Shown: positions 51,507 through 58,383 of the stretch, piece after piece
How the letters are laid out: every line of letters begins with the position of its first letter
How positions within the stretch are numbered: position 1 is the stretch's first letter
From: Stenotrophomonas maltophilia
GTDB taxonomy: Bacteria > Pseudomonadota > Gammaproteobacteria > Xanthomonadales > Xanthomonadaceae
NCBI RefSeq assembly: GCF_002138415.1
Contig: NZ_CP015612.1
Span: forward strand, 2,458,001 to 2,522,000
DNA: 64,000 bases
Direction of reading: 5' to 3'
Notes under the pieces: generated by a model
Database searches by the model: none
Seen by the model: only the letters and a program-made list of their open reading frames with translations
Told to the model about the DNA's origin: nothing
Position numbers and translations under genes: made by a program

Positions 51507-51920
51507 TCAGCCCTGCGCCTTGCCGGTGACCAGGCCAACCTGGGCCAGCTCCAGCCGCCGCAGCAGGTCCAGCACCTCGACCACACGGGCGTACTGCACC
51601 TGCGCGTCACCGCGCACGATCACCGGGAAATCCGGGGTGGTCGCGCGCTCGGTGCGCAGGCGATCTTCCAGCTCGGCCATCGTCACCGGATAGGCATCCA
51701 GGAACACCTGACCACTGGGGTCGATGGTGATCGCCTTGGTCTTCGGCTTCTCCAGTGCCACGCTGTTGCTGGCCTTCGGCAGGTTGACCTCGATGCCGGG
51801 GATGGAGGCGTTGCTGGTCAGGATGAAGATCACCAGCACCACCAGCAGAACGTCGACGAAGGGCGTTACGTTGATGCCCTTCTCGCGCTTCTTGATGCCG
51901 AACTTCGCCTTCTGGCCCAT
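51507..51920 (-). CDS. exbD: biopolymer transporter ExbD
   Basis: 137 residues from the ATG at 51920 (earlier frame lies inside exbB). It has the single TM span with the proton-carrying Asp (INVTPFVDVLLVVLVIFILTSNASIPGIEVNLPKA) and the small periplasmic domain (DAYPVTMAELEDRLR; VIVRGDAQVQYARVVEVLDLL). It forms the proton channel with the ExbB-type protein encoded 10 bp upstream. Confidence 0.92.
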   Translation of the reverse strand: MGQKAKFGIKKREKGINVTPFVDVLLVVLVIFILTSNASIPGIEVNLPKASNSVALEKPKTKAITIDPSGQVFLDAYPVTMAELEDRLRTERATTPDFPVIVRGDAQVQYARVVEVLDLLRRLELAQVGLVTGKAQG

Positions 51921-51930
51921 GGCGCGCCCC

Positions 51931-53715
51931 TCAGCCCTGGACCGCGGCCGGGCCGCGCCCGTCCTGCTCTTCGGCCAGGCGCGCGGCGAACTCGTCGATG
52001 AACACCGCCATGTCGGCGCCGATCGCCTCGGCACGTGCACCCAGGTAGTTGTAGCCGAACAGCGCCGGAATCGCGACGCCGAGGCCGGCTGCGGTACACA
52101 GCAGCGCCGCGGCCATGCCCGGTGCCACCGAATTGATGTCCACCGCGCCGGCCATCGCCGCCACCACGAACACCAGCATGATGCCGATCACGGTGCCGAA
52201 CAGGCCAACGTACGGCGCGCCCTCGATGGTGGTCGACAGCCAGTTCATGCGCCGCGCCATCGCTTCCTGCTCGCGCACCATCACCGCATCCATCGAGGCA
52301 CGGATCGCCGCAATGGTGGCACCACTGAGATAACCACTGTTGCCGTCGCGCTGGTGGCGCTGCTGCATTTCATCAATGGCTACCTGATAGATGCGCCACA
52401 GCGAACCGTCATGCATCGCGGTCGGTGCCTTGCCCTGGCGGTCCATGTCGGACAAGGTGCGCAGCGGCACGCCGGACAGCTTGCCGAAGCTCTCGGTGAA
52501 CACCGCATTGGCCTTGCTGGTACGGCCGAAGTGGCGGCTCTTGGCAATCATGATCGCCCACGACAGCAGCATCATCAGGCCGAGGATGGCGACCACCACC
52601 CAGGCGTCGAACGGCATCGCCTTGAGGATGAAGGCGAAGTGGCTCTGGCCGGCCGACTGCTCGTCGGCACCGTAGCTGATCAGGCGCGAATCGGCGCCCT
52701 GCGCGGTGGCGTCGGCCAGAAGCAGCGCCGCCGGGCGCGCAACCCGCGAGATGCGCAGCTCATCCAGCGCTCCTTCGAAGTTGGCCAGCGGCTGCGCCGC
52801 GCCCGGCGCATCGGCGCCCACCACCGGCGCGGTGGCCAGCGCCGGCAGCTCGCCGCTCAGCTGGGCAACTACGCGACCATTGAGGTACAGCTGCAGCGCG
52901 CCCTTCTCTGCGGTCAGTGCCACGTGCGCCCACTGCCCTTCCGGAATCGGCTGTGCCGGCGTGCTGCGCTGGCTATTGAGCTGCACGAACGGCACGCGGT
53001 TCTCGATACCGACCACCAGCTCGGAGGCGCCATCGCGACGGGCGTAGATCGCCTGCGCCGCATTGTTGCTGCCCGGCTTGATCCAGGCCGAGATGGTCAA
53101 CGGCGTACCCGCTTCCTGTGCCAGCGAGGCGCTGGCGGGCAGCGGCAGCGGGCCTGCGCCCAGCTGCACGCCACGGCCGATCACCGAACCTTCGGACGGC
53201 GGCACCACAGCACCGGCATTGTTGCCGTAGGCGGTGGTGTCGCGTGCCGGCGCATTGGCTTCGGCGAAGTGGTAGACCAGCGTGTAGTCCGGGTCGAATA
53301 CCTGCTGGCCGTTGCCGCTGGCCGGGGCCTTCTCGTTGCCGTAGTACATCCAGATCGTCTGCGGCGCCGCGGCGCTGACCGCCGGCACGTCCACCCAGAC
53401 CAGGGCCAGACCCAGCTTGGGATCGAACTGTTCGATCTGGTGGGCCAGCACGGTGCGGCCATCGCCCGAGACGAAACGCAGGTCGTTGCCCGCATCCTGG
53501 GTACCGTCGAAACCGAAGTTGCCGGTATGCAGGCGCAGCAGCAGCGGCGTGCGGCCCGGGTCACCGGCCAGGCCCGCGCCCTGCGGGCCGGCGTCGACGG
53601 TGATCGGCTTGCGGTACTTCCATTCGGCCTGCCACCAATTGGCATCGGCCGCGGCGGCCGGCAGCGCAACCAGCGCGGCCAGCAGCAACAACACTCGGGA
53701 AAGCAAACGGTCCAT
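51931..53715 (-). CDS. DUF2341/LamG-like ectodomain fused to a MotA/TolQ/ExbB proton channel
   Basis: 594 residues from the ATG at 53715 (GGAG 10 bases upstream). Order: signal peptide (VLLLLAALVALPAAAA); DUF2341 (about 25-125, WWQAEWKYRKPITVD...TIWMYYGN); a LamG/concanavalin-like fold (about 150-320, PLTISAWIKPGSNNAAQAIYARRDG; FEGALDELRISRVARPA); three TM spans near 375, 500 and 545 forming ExbB (STTIEGAPYVGLFGTVIGIMLVFVV; AALLCTAAGLGVAIPALFGYNYL). ExbB proteins normally lack a large ectodomain. It energises the neighbouring TonB; the ectodomain may touch polysaccharide or peptidoglycan. Confidence 0.9.
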   Translation of the reverse strand: MDRLLSRVLLLLAALVALPAAAADANWWQAEWKYRKPITVDAGPQGAGLAGDPGRTPLLLRLHTGNFGFDGTQDAGNDLRFVSGDGRTVLAHQIEQFDPKLGLALVWVDVPAVSAAAPQTIWMYYGNEKAPASGNGQQVFDPDYTLVYHFAEANAPARDTTAYGNNAGAVVPPSEGSVIGRGVQLGAGPLPLPASASLAQEAGTPLTISAWIKPGSNNAAQAIYARRDGASELVVGIENRVPFVQLNSQRSTPAQPIPEGQWAHVALTAEKGALQLYLNGRVVAQLSGELPALATAPVVGADAPGAAQPLANFEGALDELRISRVARPAALLLADATAQGADSRLISYGADEQSAGQSHFAFILKAMPFDAWVVVAILGLMMLLSWAIMIAKSRHFGRTSKANAVFTESFGKLSGVPLRTLSDMDRQGKAPTAMHDGSLWRIYQVAIDEMQQRHQRDGNSGYLSGATIAAIRASMDAVMVREQEAMARRMNWLSTTIEGAPYVGLFGTVIGIMLVFVVAAMAGAVDINSVAPGMAAALLCTAAGLGVAIPALFGYNYLGARAEAIGADMAVFIDEFAARLAEEQDGRGPAAVQG

Positions 53716-53753
53716 GCGAAGGGTCTCCGGAGAACGCATGTTCAAGGGAAGGG

Positions 53754-55379
53754 TCAGTAACTGGTGCTGATGTTGAAATGCAGGCGCGGGTCGTCCTTGC
53801 GCGTAACCGGGCCATCGGCATAGGGCCAGGCATAGTCCAGGCGCAGTTGCAGGTGTTCGCCCAGGCGCAGCTGCGCACCCAGGCCGACCGAAGCCAGGTT
53901 GTACTTGCCACGCTGATCGGGCAGCGGCTGGCGCAGGCGCAGGTAGGCCGCGTCGGCAAAGCTGTAGACGCGCAGGTCGGTACCGCTCCACAACGACCAT
54001 GCCGGGGTGCGCCATTCCAGGCTGGCCAGGCCGCCGTAATCGCCGATCGCCTCGGCCGAGAGATAGCCACGCACGGTGTACATGCCACCGGCGGCGAACT
54101 GCTCGGCCGACACCAGCGGCGCATCGGTCACCTGCAAGGAGCCGCGTGCATACCACTGCCAGTCGCTGCCGAAAGTGTGGGTGTTGGCCACATCGGCCTT
54201 GAACGCGACGAAACTGGGGTCCGCCCAGTAGCGCTTCTGCCCGAAGCCGATGGCATTGCTGCCATAGCCGAACAGCCGACGGGTACCGGCCACCAGCTGG
54301 GTGTTGATGCTCAACTGATCATGCTCGCCCTGGCGCACACCGACAAACGCCAGGGTGATCGGCGCGTACTTCAGCGGCGTCTTCAGGCTGTCCTTGCCCA
54401 TCTGCGTGTCTTCCTCGGTGTCCTTGAAATCCACACCGAGGCTGAGCTGGCGCCACCACTGGCTGCTGCCGGCAAGGCGGTAGTTGAGCTTGAGGCCGAT
54501 CGAATGGCCGTTCCCGATCACATTGGTACCGGTGCCGGTACCGACCTGCCCGCCGGCATTCAACACGCGGCTGTCGGACGTGTAGCCGGACGCTTCCAGG
54601 CTCCACGGCGTGCCTTCGAACGGCATCATGTACGAGGCCGAGAACACCTTGGCCTGCTTTGTATCTTCCGGCGCCAGGTACACGCCGATGTTGGCGCTGT
54701 GCCCGCGCTTCCACAGGTTGTCGTAGGCCAGCGATGCACTCAGGCGCAGCTTCTCGGTGTCGGCGCTGTGGTCGTTGTTGAGTGACGCGCTGGCACGCCA
54801 CGGCGACTTTTCTTCGACCTGCAGGTCCACATCCATCGTGCCCGGCACCTGGCCTTCGCGCACCAGCGGCAGCACCTGGCGGCGCCCGCCCTCATTCAGC
54901 GCGGTCAGTTCTTTCTGGGCCTGGTCGAAGTCCGGCACCTTGCCTTCCGCCAGCGCCGGCACGCGTTCGCGGATGCGCTCGGGCGATTCGTGTTTCGTTC
55001 CCACGACCCGCAGCTGGCCGATCGGTGTCTGCTGTACCTTCAGCAGTACCACGCCCCCACTGACCTGCTGCTCGGGAAGCTCGACGTAAACCGACTGGTA
55101 GCCAGCCTGCTGGTACAGCGCATTGACAGCATCGCGTGCCTTCTCGACATCGGCCAGGGTCTTGCCTGGGCCGAGGAAGGGTTCCACCGCGCGTTCAATG
55201 TCCCGGGGATCGAGCACGGTGTTGCCGCGCACGATGTATTCATTGATGTTCACGCTGGGCGCAGGCGCCGCCTCCTGCGCGAACAATGGCAGCGGCATCG
55301 CGGCCAGGGCCAGCACCAGTGGATGCAGGCGCAGCGGAAGGCGGACGGCTCGGCACGGAACAGGAGTCATCGAAGGCAT
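53754..55379 (-). CDS. ShlB/FhaC/HecB family TpsB outer membrane transporter
   Basis: 541 residues; starts at 55379 or 55370. Signal peptide ends PLFA. Two POTRA domains (about 40-190: VRGNTVLDPRDIERAVEPFLG; PIGQLRVVGTKHESPERIRERVPALAEG) precede a 16-strand barrel. The conserved motif of the L6 loop is YTVRGYLSAEAIGDYGGLASLEWR near the C-terminal third. It secretes the TpsA exoprotein encoded further right, beyond the pseudopilin genes. First gene of the operon tpsB-exbB-exbD-tonB-porin. Confidence 0.92.
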   Translation of the reverse strand: MPSMTPVPCRAVRLPLRLHPLVLALAAMPLPLFAQEAAPAPSVNINEYIVRGNTVLDPRDIERAVEPFLGPGKTLADVEKARDAVNALYQQAGYQSVYVELPEQQVSGGVVLLKVQQTPIGQLRVVGTKHESPERIRERVPALAEGKVPDFDQAQKELTALNEGGRRQVLPLVREGQVPGTMDVDLQVEEKSPWRASASLNNDHSADTEKLRLSASLAYDNLWKRGHSANIGVYLAPEDTKQAKVFSASYMMPFEGTPWSLEASGYTSDSRVLNAGGQVGTGTGTNVIGNGHSIGLKLNYRLAGSSQWWRQLSLGVDFKDTEEDTQMGKDSLKTPLKYAPITLAFVGVRQGEHDQLSINTQLVAGTRRLFGYGSNAIGFGQKRYWADPSFVAFKADVANTHTFGSDWQWYARGSLQVTDAPLVSAEQFAAGGMYTVRGYLSAEAIGDYGGLASLEWRTPAWSLWSGTDLRVYSFADAAYLRLRQPLPDQRGKYNLASVGLGAQLRLGEHLQLRLDYAWPYADGPVTRKDDPRLHFNISTSY

Positions 55380-55464
55380 CGCGTCGTATCGAAGGGAGTG
55401 GCCAGGGAGCGGCGCGTGGGTCTACCAACAGGACGTGCACGTCGCGTCAAAACCGCCAATAGTT

Positions 55465-55493
55465 TTGTGACAGCACTGTCATCTTTTGACGGT
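55465..55493. promoter_or_regulatory. dyad and Pho-box-like half-site between tpsB and the small secreted-protein gene
   Basis: TGACAG-CA-CTGTCA (55468-55481) is a perfect palindrome with a 2-bp centre. CTGTCAT (55476-55482) equals one full half of a Pho box, and on the other strand CTGTCAC-AAAA precedes a poor second half. It lies about 90 bp from each divergent start. A PhoB link would parallel the phosphate-regulated Pseudomonas pdt genes, but the second half-sites are weak. Confidence 0.45.
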
Positions 55494-55571
55494 CCGCCAA
55501 CGCGCGCAGGCGGACACTGCGCACGCCATACGTCTTCATCGCAGAACGTCGGTATTCGCAGGAGATTCGAG

Positions 55572-55907
55572 ATGAGTGACTTGTTGAAGGCGGGCCTCCG
55601 CCCTGCCCTCGTCCTTGCCCTGCTGCTGGCGCTGCCATCGGCTCGCGCCGACGAGGCGAAGAAGCAGGAAGATGCTGCGCCCTGCATCGAAGTGCAGGTC
55701 AATGGCGAGCGCATTCCGGCCTGGGAGTGCCTGCAACGGAAACTGGCGCCGGCATCGAAGGCGCCGAAGTCACCGGCGCTGCCCGAAGCAGAACGCCTGA
55801 TGCGGCAGCCCGGCAACCAGCTGATGCAGTACAACCTGGAAGGCACGCGACAGCGCATGGGCGATGCCTTTGGTCGTTCGGTGGTGCCGCAGCGTCCGGC
55901 GCGCTGA
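55572..55907 (+). CDS. small secreted hypothetical protein
   Basis: 111 residues from the ATG at 55572, after GCAGGAGATTCGAG. It has a signal peptide (LVLALLLALPSARA) then a short acidic-basic region with two Cys (APCIEVQVNGERIPAWECLQRKL) and a disordered Lys/Pro-rich and Gln-rich tail (QLMQYNLEGTRQRMGDAFGRSVVPQRPAR). I do not recognise a family. Divergent from tpsB and facing the GspC-like gene, so an accessory role in this secretion locus is possible. Confidence 0.6.
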   Translation: MSDLLKAGLRPALVLALLLALPSARADEAKKQEDAAPCIEVQVNGERIPAWECLQRKLAPASKAPKSPALPEAERLMRQPGNQLMQYNLEGTRQRMGDAFGRSVVPQRPAR

Positions 55908-55919
55908 ACCTGCGCATCT

Positions 55920-56002
55920 GTAGAGCCGAGCCCACGCTCGGCTGCGCCTGCCTGCATTGCGGACGGCACGCGAAAAGCAGCCGAGCGTGGGCTCGGCTTT
56001 AC
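55920..56002. repeat. SMAG inverted dimer overlapping gspC-like stop
   Basis: Arms GTAGAGCCGAGCCCACGCTC and complement GAGCGTGGGCTCGGCTTTAC. The right edge has CTAC changed to TTAC, and on the minus strand that TAA is the stop codon of the GspC-like gene. Confidence 0.87.
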
Positions 56003-56451
56003 AGGGAACTGGCCGGCACGATGCCATCGGTCGGCACTGGCGGCAGCTCAGGCACCGGCAAGCTGCGCGATTGCCCGGCCTGGTTCAGTTCCACCGCGCT
56101 GGCACTGATGCTGGCCAGCACCGTGCAGGGTCCGAGTCGTTGGCCGGGCGAATACGCTTCCGCCGGGCGTCCATCCACCTCGAGCAGGGCCAATGGCGCA
56201 TGGTCACCGGCCATCACGCCCAGCACCACCACCTCGGTCCGCACCGCACCGGGCGACAGCAGGCGCACCAGCGGCAGGCTGGCCACTGCATCGAACATCG
56301 GCCGTACCGGTGCCTCGGCTTTCGCCTCGCTGGCCGCGGCCGCTGGCGCCACCGCAGACAGAGTGACACCCCAATAGGTCACCACGGCCAGCAGCAGCGT
56401 CGCCGCCAGCAGGGTCAGCATGCGATTGCGATCCCAGCGCCTGCCATCCAT
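55999..56451 (-). CDS. GspC-like (type II secretion protein N/C) inner membrane protein
   Basis: 150 residues from the ATG at 56451 (a GTG at 56469 is also in frame). There is one TM segment (MLTLLAATLLLAVVTYWGVTLS), then a linker rich in Ala/Pro/Glu and a homology-region domain (VVVLGVMAGDHAPLALLEVDGRPAEAYSPGQRLGPCTVLASISASAVELNQAGQSRSL) as in GspC, which contacts the secretin. The PDZ domain of full GspC is missing, so it is the short XpsN/HxcP-like kind. Opposite strand to gspH-J. Its stop lies in a SMAG repeat. Confidence 0.7.
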   Translation of the reverse strand: MDGRRWDRNRMLTLLAATLLLAVVTYWGVTLSAVAPAAAASEAKAEAPVRPMFDAVASLPLVRLLSPGAVRTEVVVLGVMAGDHAPLALLEVDGRPAEAYSPGQRLGPCTVLASISASAVELNQAGQSRSLPVPELPPVPTDGIVPASSL

Positions 56452-56475
56452 GTTCCGCACCACCGCCACGTTCGT

Positions 56476-56504
56476 GTCAGCCTACGCTAGCAGCTGTGGC
56501 TGAC
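56476..56504. promoter_or_regulatory. hairpin followed by T-rich tract upstream of gspH
   Basis: GTCAGCC (56476-56482) and GGCTGAC (56498-56504) form a 7-bp stem with a 15-base loop, followed by GCTTTTGTTT, i.e. terminator-like for rightward transcripts entering gspH. The 14-mer GCCTACGCTRGCAG occurs at about 56480 and again about 56526. The two together suggest a duplicated control element in the 115-bp divergent promoter. Confidence 0.35.
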
Positions 56505-56566
56505 GCTTTTGTTTCATCATGCCGGCCTACGCTGGCAGGTATCGACCCGGACAGGAGGCAACGTCG

Positions 56567-57013
56567 ATGCAGCACGTGCCGCGTGGTTTCACCCTGCTGG
56601 AGCTGATGGTGGTGCTGGTGATCATCGGCATCTGCACGGCAGGCATCGGCCTGGGCCTGGGCAGCCTGCTCGACCCCGCGCGCCAGCTGCGGCAGGAAGC
56701 CGAACGGTTGGCGCAGCGCCTGCAGGTGGCGCGCGATGAGGCCCGCATCGATGGCCGCACCCTGCGTTGGCAGGCCGACGCCGACGGCTATCGCTTCAGT
56801 CGCCGCGAAGGCAGCCGCTGGGTGACGGTTGAACGCGATGATCTGCTGCGTCCGCAGAAGTGGCAGGCAACGGGTATCGCAGTACAGCCCGCCACCCCCA
56901 TTGAGCTGAGCCCGGAGTGGATCGGTATCGCCTGGGAGCTTGGGTTGTCGCTGGATGGCCGCACACTGCGTCTTCGTGATGATGGCAGCGGACAGTTGCA
57001 GGTCGTGCAGTGA
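56567..57013 (+). CDS. gspH: GspH/FimT family minor pseudopilin
   Basis: 148 residues from the ATG at 56567, following ACAGGAGGCAACGTCG. A type IV prepilin peptidase site is clear: RGFTLLELMVVLVIIGICTAG, with cleavage after Gly and Glu at +5. The rest is the typical small beta-rich globular domain (QRLQVARDEARIDGRTLRWQADADGYRFSRREG). First of three overlapping pseudopilin genes of a type II secretion tip complex. Confidence 0.85.
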   Translation: MQHVPRGFTLLELMVVLVIIGICTAGIGLGLGSLLDPARQLRQEAERLAQRLQVARDEARIDGRTLRWQADADGYRFSRREGSRWVTVERDDLLRPQKWQATGIAVQPATPIELSPEWIGIAWELGLSLDGRTLRLRDDGSGQLQVVQ

Positions 57014-57372
57014 AGCGGAACGTGCGCGGATTCACCCTGATCGAAGTACTGATCGCGCTGGCGATCGTTTCGATTGCGCTGGCGGCGGTGATGCGTTCGG
57101 TGGCAGTGGCAACCGACGATCAATCGAGGCTGCGCGATCGCCGCCTGGCCCTGATGTGCGCGCAGGACCGCTGGCAGGAGCTGCGCCTGAGCGGACTGGC
57201 ACCGCAGGATACGCGGTACCGCTGCGTGCAGGGACGCGGCAGCTTCCTGGTGCTGCAGCATCTTGGCACGGGCAGCGACGGCCAGCCGCAGTTGGAGCTG
57301 AGCGTGGTGGCCGAGGATGCTCCTCGGCAGTCTCTGGCGCGAATGCAGTTGCCGTGGACGGTGGCGCAATGA
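57010..57372 (+). CDS. gspI: GspI minor pseudopilin
   Basis: 120 residues from the GTG at 57010, overlapping the gspH stop (GTGA). Prepilin motif RGFTLIEVLIALAIVSIALAAV. The remaining part (DRWQELRLSGLAPQDTRYRCVQG) is short and matches GspI in size. It forms the tip complex with GspJ and GspK; no gspK follows. Confidence 0.85.
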   Translation: MKRNVRGFTLIEVLIALAIVSIALAAVMRSVAVATDDQSRLRDRRLALMCAQDRWQELRLSGLAPQDTRYRCVQGRGSFLVLQHLGTGSDGQPQLELSVVAEDAPRQSLARMQLPWTVAQ

Positions 57373-57983
57373 ATCACGCCGTGCGCGGCTTCACTCTCAT
57401 CGAGGTGATGATTGCGATCACCATCATGGGTGTACTGGCGCTGATCTGCTGGCGTGCACTGGACAGCGTGGCCAGCAGCGACCAACGCCTGCGCCAGGCC
57501 GATGCCGAGACCACGACGGCGCTGCGCGTGCTGCAGCAGTTCCAGCGTGATATCGAAATGCGCGCAGACGACGCGCTGATGAATGGCGCCGTCCGCCCGA
57601 CCGACCAGCCGCAACGACTGCTGCCACCTTCGCTGGTAAGCGAACGGCACCCGGATGGAAGCTTCGCGCTGGAGATCACCCGTAGCGTCGGCAGCGACGG
57701 GCTGCGCTGGCAGCGGGTGCGCTGGTGGCGGCAGGGCAACACGCTGTGGCGGGCCAGTGGCGCGGCTACAGACCGGTACCCGTTACCGGCACCGGAACAG
57801 TCGAAGGGCATCGCGGTGGCGAGCGATGTGCAGCGGTTCGAGGTGCGGGCCTGGCAGCCCGGTGCGGGTTGGGCGGTGCTGCCGAGCGAGGGCGAGGTGT
57901 TGCCGGCCAGCGGGCTGGAGCTGCGGCTGGGCCTGCGCGATGGGCGTGGGCCGCTGAACTACCGGCGGGTGCTGGAGCTTTAG
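57369..57983 (+). CDS. gspJ: GspJ minor pseudopilin
   Basis: 204 residues from the ATG at 57369, in an ATGA overlap with gspI. Prepilin motif RGFTLIEVMIAITIMGVLALICWRALDSV; GspJ hallmarks include RLRQADAETTTALRVLQQFQRDIEMRADD and VRWWRQGNTLWRASG. The operon stops here, and a dense repeat cluster separates it from the TpsA gene. The missing gspK, L, M, D, E, F and G must be elsewhere, perhaps right of the window. Confidence 0.87.
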   Translation: MNHAVRGFTLIEVMIAITIMGVLALICWRALDSVASSDQRLRQADAETTTALRVLQQFQRDIEMRADDALMNGAVRPTDQPQRLLPPSLVSERHPDGSFALEITRSVGSDGLRWQRVRWWRQGNTLWRASGAATDRYPLPAPEQSKGIAVASDVQRFEVRAWQPGAGWAVLPSEGEVLPASGLELRLGLRDGRGPLNYRRVLEL

Positions 57984-58001
57984 AATTGGTTCGTGGCACC
58001 G

Positions 58002-58368
58002 CATCCACGCATGGCGTGGATCTACTGCAGAGCCTGCTCTGGTGGGTGCCGACCGTTGGTCGGCAGTGGGCCAGCCCCGCCATCCACGCATGGCGTGGAT
58101 CTACTGCAGAGACTGCTCTAGGCATGGCGTGGATCTACTGCCCTCCTGCCGCCGGGTGCTCTCCTGCACCCGGCGGCGCTGTGTCGGTGGTCCTCACCGC
58201 TGATGGCCGCTCCCTGCCCTCCGTGCCGTCCTGGCTGGGGCCGCCACCATTCCCTGGCGGCTGGCCCGATGCTGTCCATTCTTTCTGGTCAGTCCCATCC
58301 ACGCATGGCGTGGATCTACTACCAGCCACGTCCGGCAGCATTGTGTGCCGACCAAGGTCGGCACCTAC
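58002..58368. repeat. SMAG cluster: four ATCCACGCATGGCGTGGATCTACT-type copies plus others
   Basis: CATCCACGCATGGCGTGGAT followed by CTACT lies at 58002, 58081 and 58296, and a 5'-truncated copy (GGCATGGCGTGGATCTACTG) at 58121. Between and after them are GTGCCGACC-type palindromes (58040-58065; 58343-58368). The block CTACTGCAGAGNCTGCTCT follows copies one and two, indicating local tandem duplication. The whole 390-bp gap between gspJ and tpsA is repeat and hairpin DNA with no gene. Confidence 0.85.
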
Positions 58369-58383
58369 CGGGGCGTGCGATGC

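Noticed and set aside
58002..58368. Possible CRISPR array from regularly reappearing 24-mers
   Set aside because: Spacing is irregular (about 79, 40 and 175 bp), there are no cas genes, and the unit is the common SMAG palindrome found elsewhere in the window.
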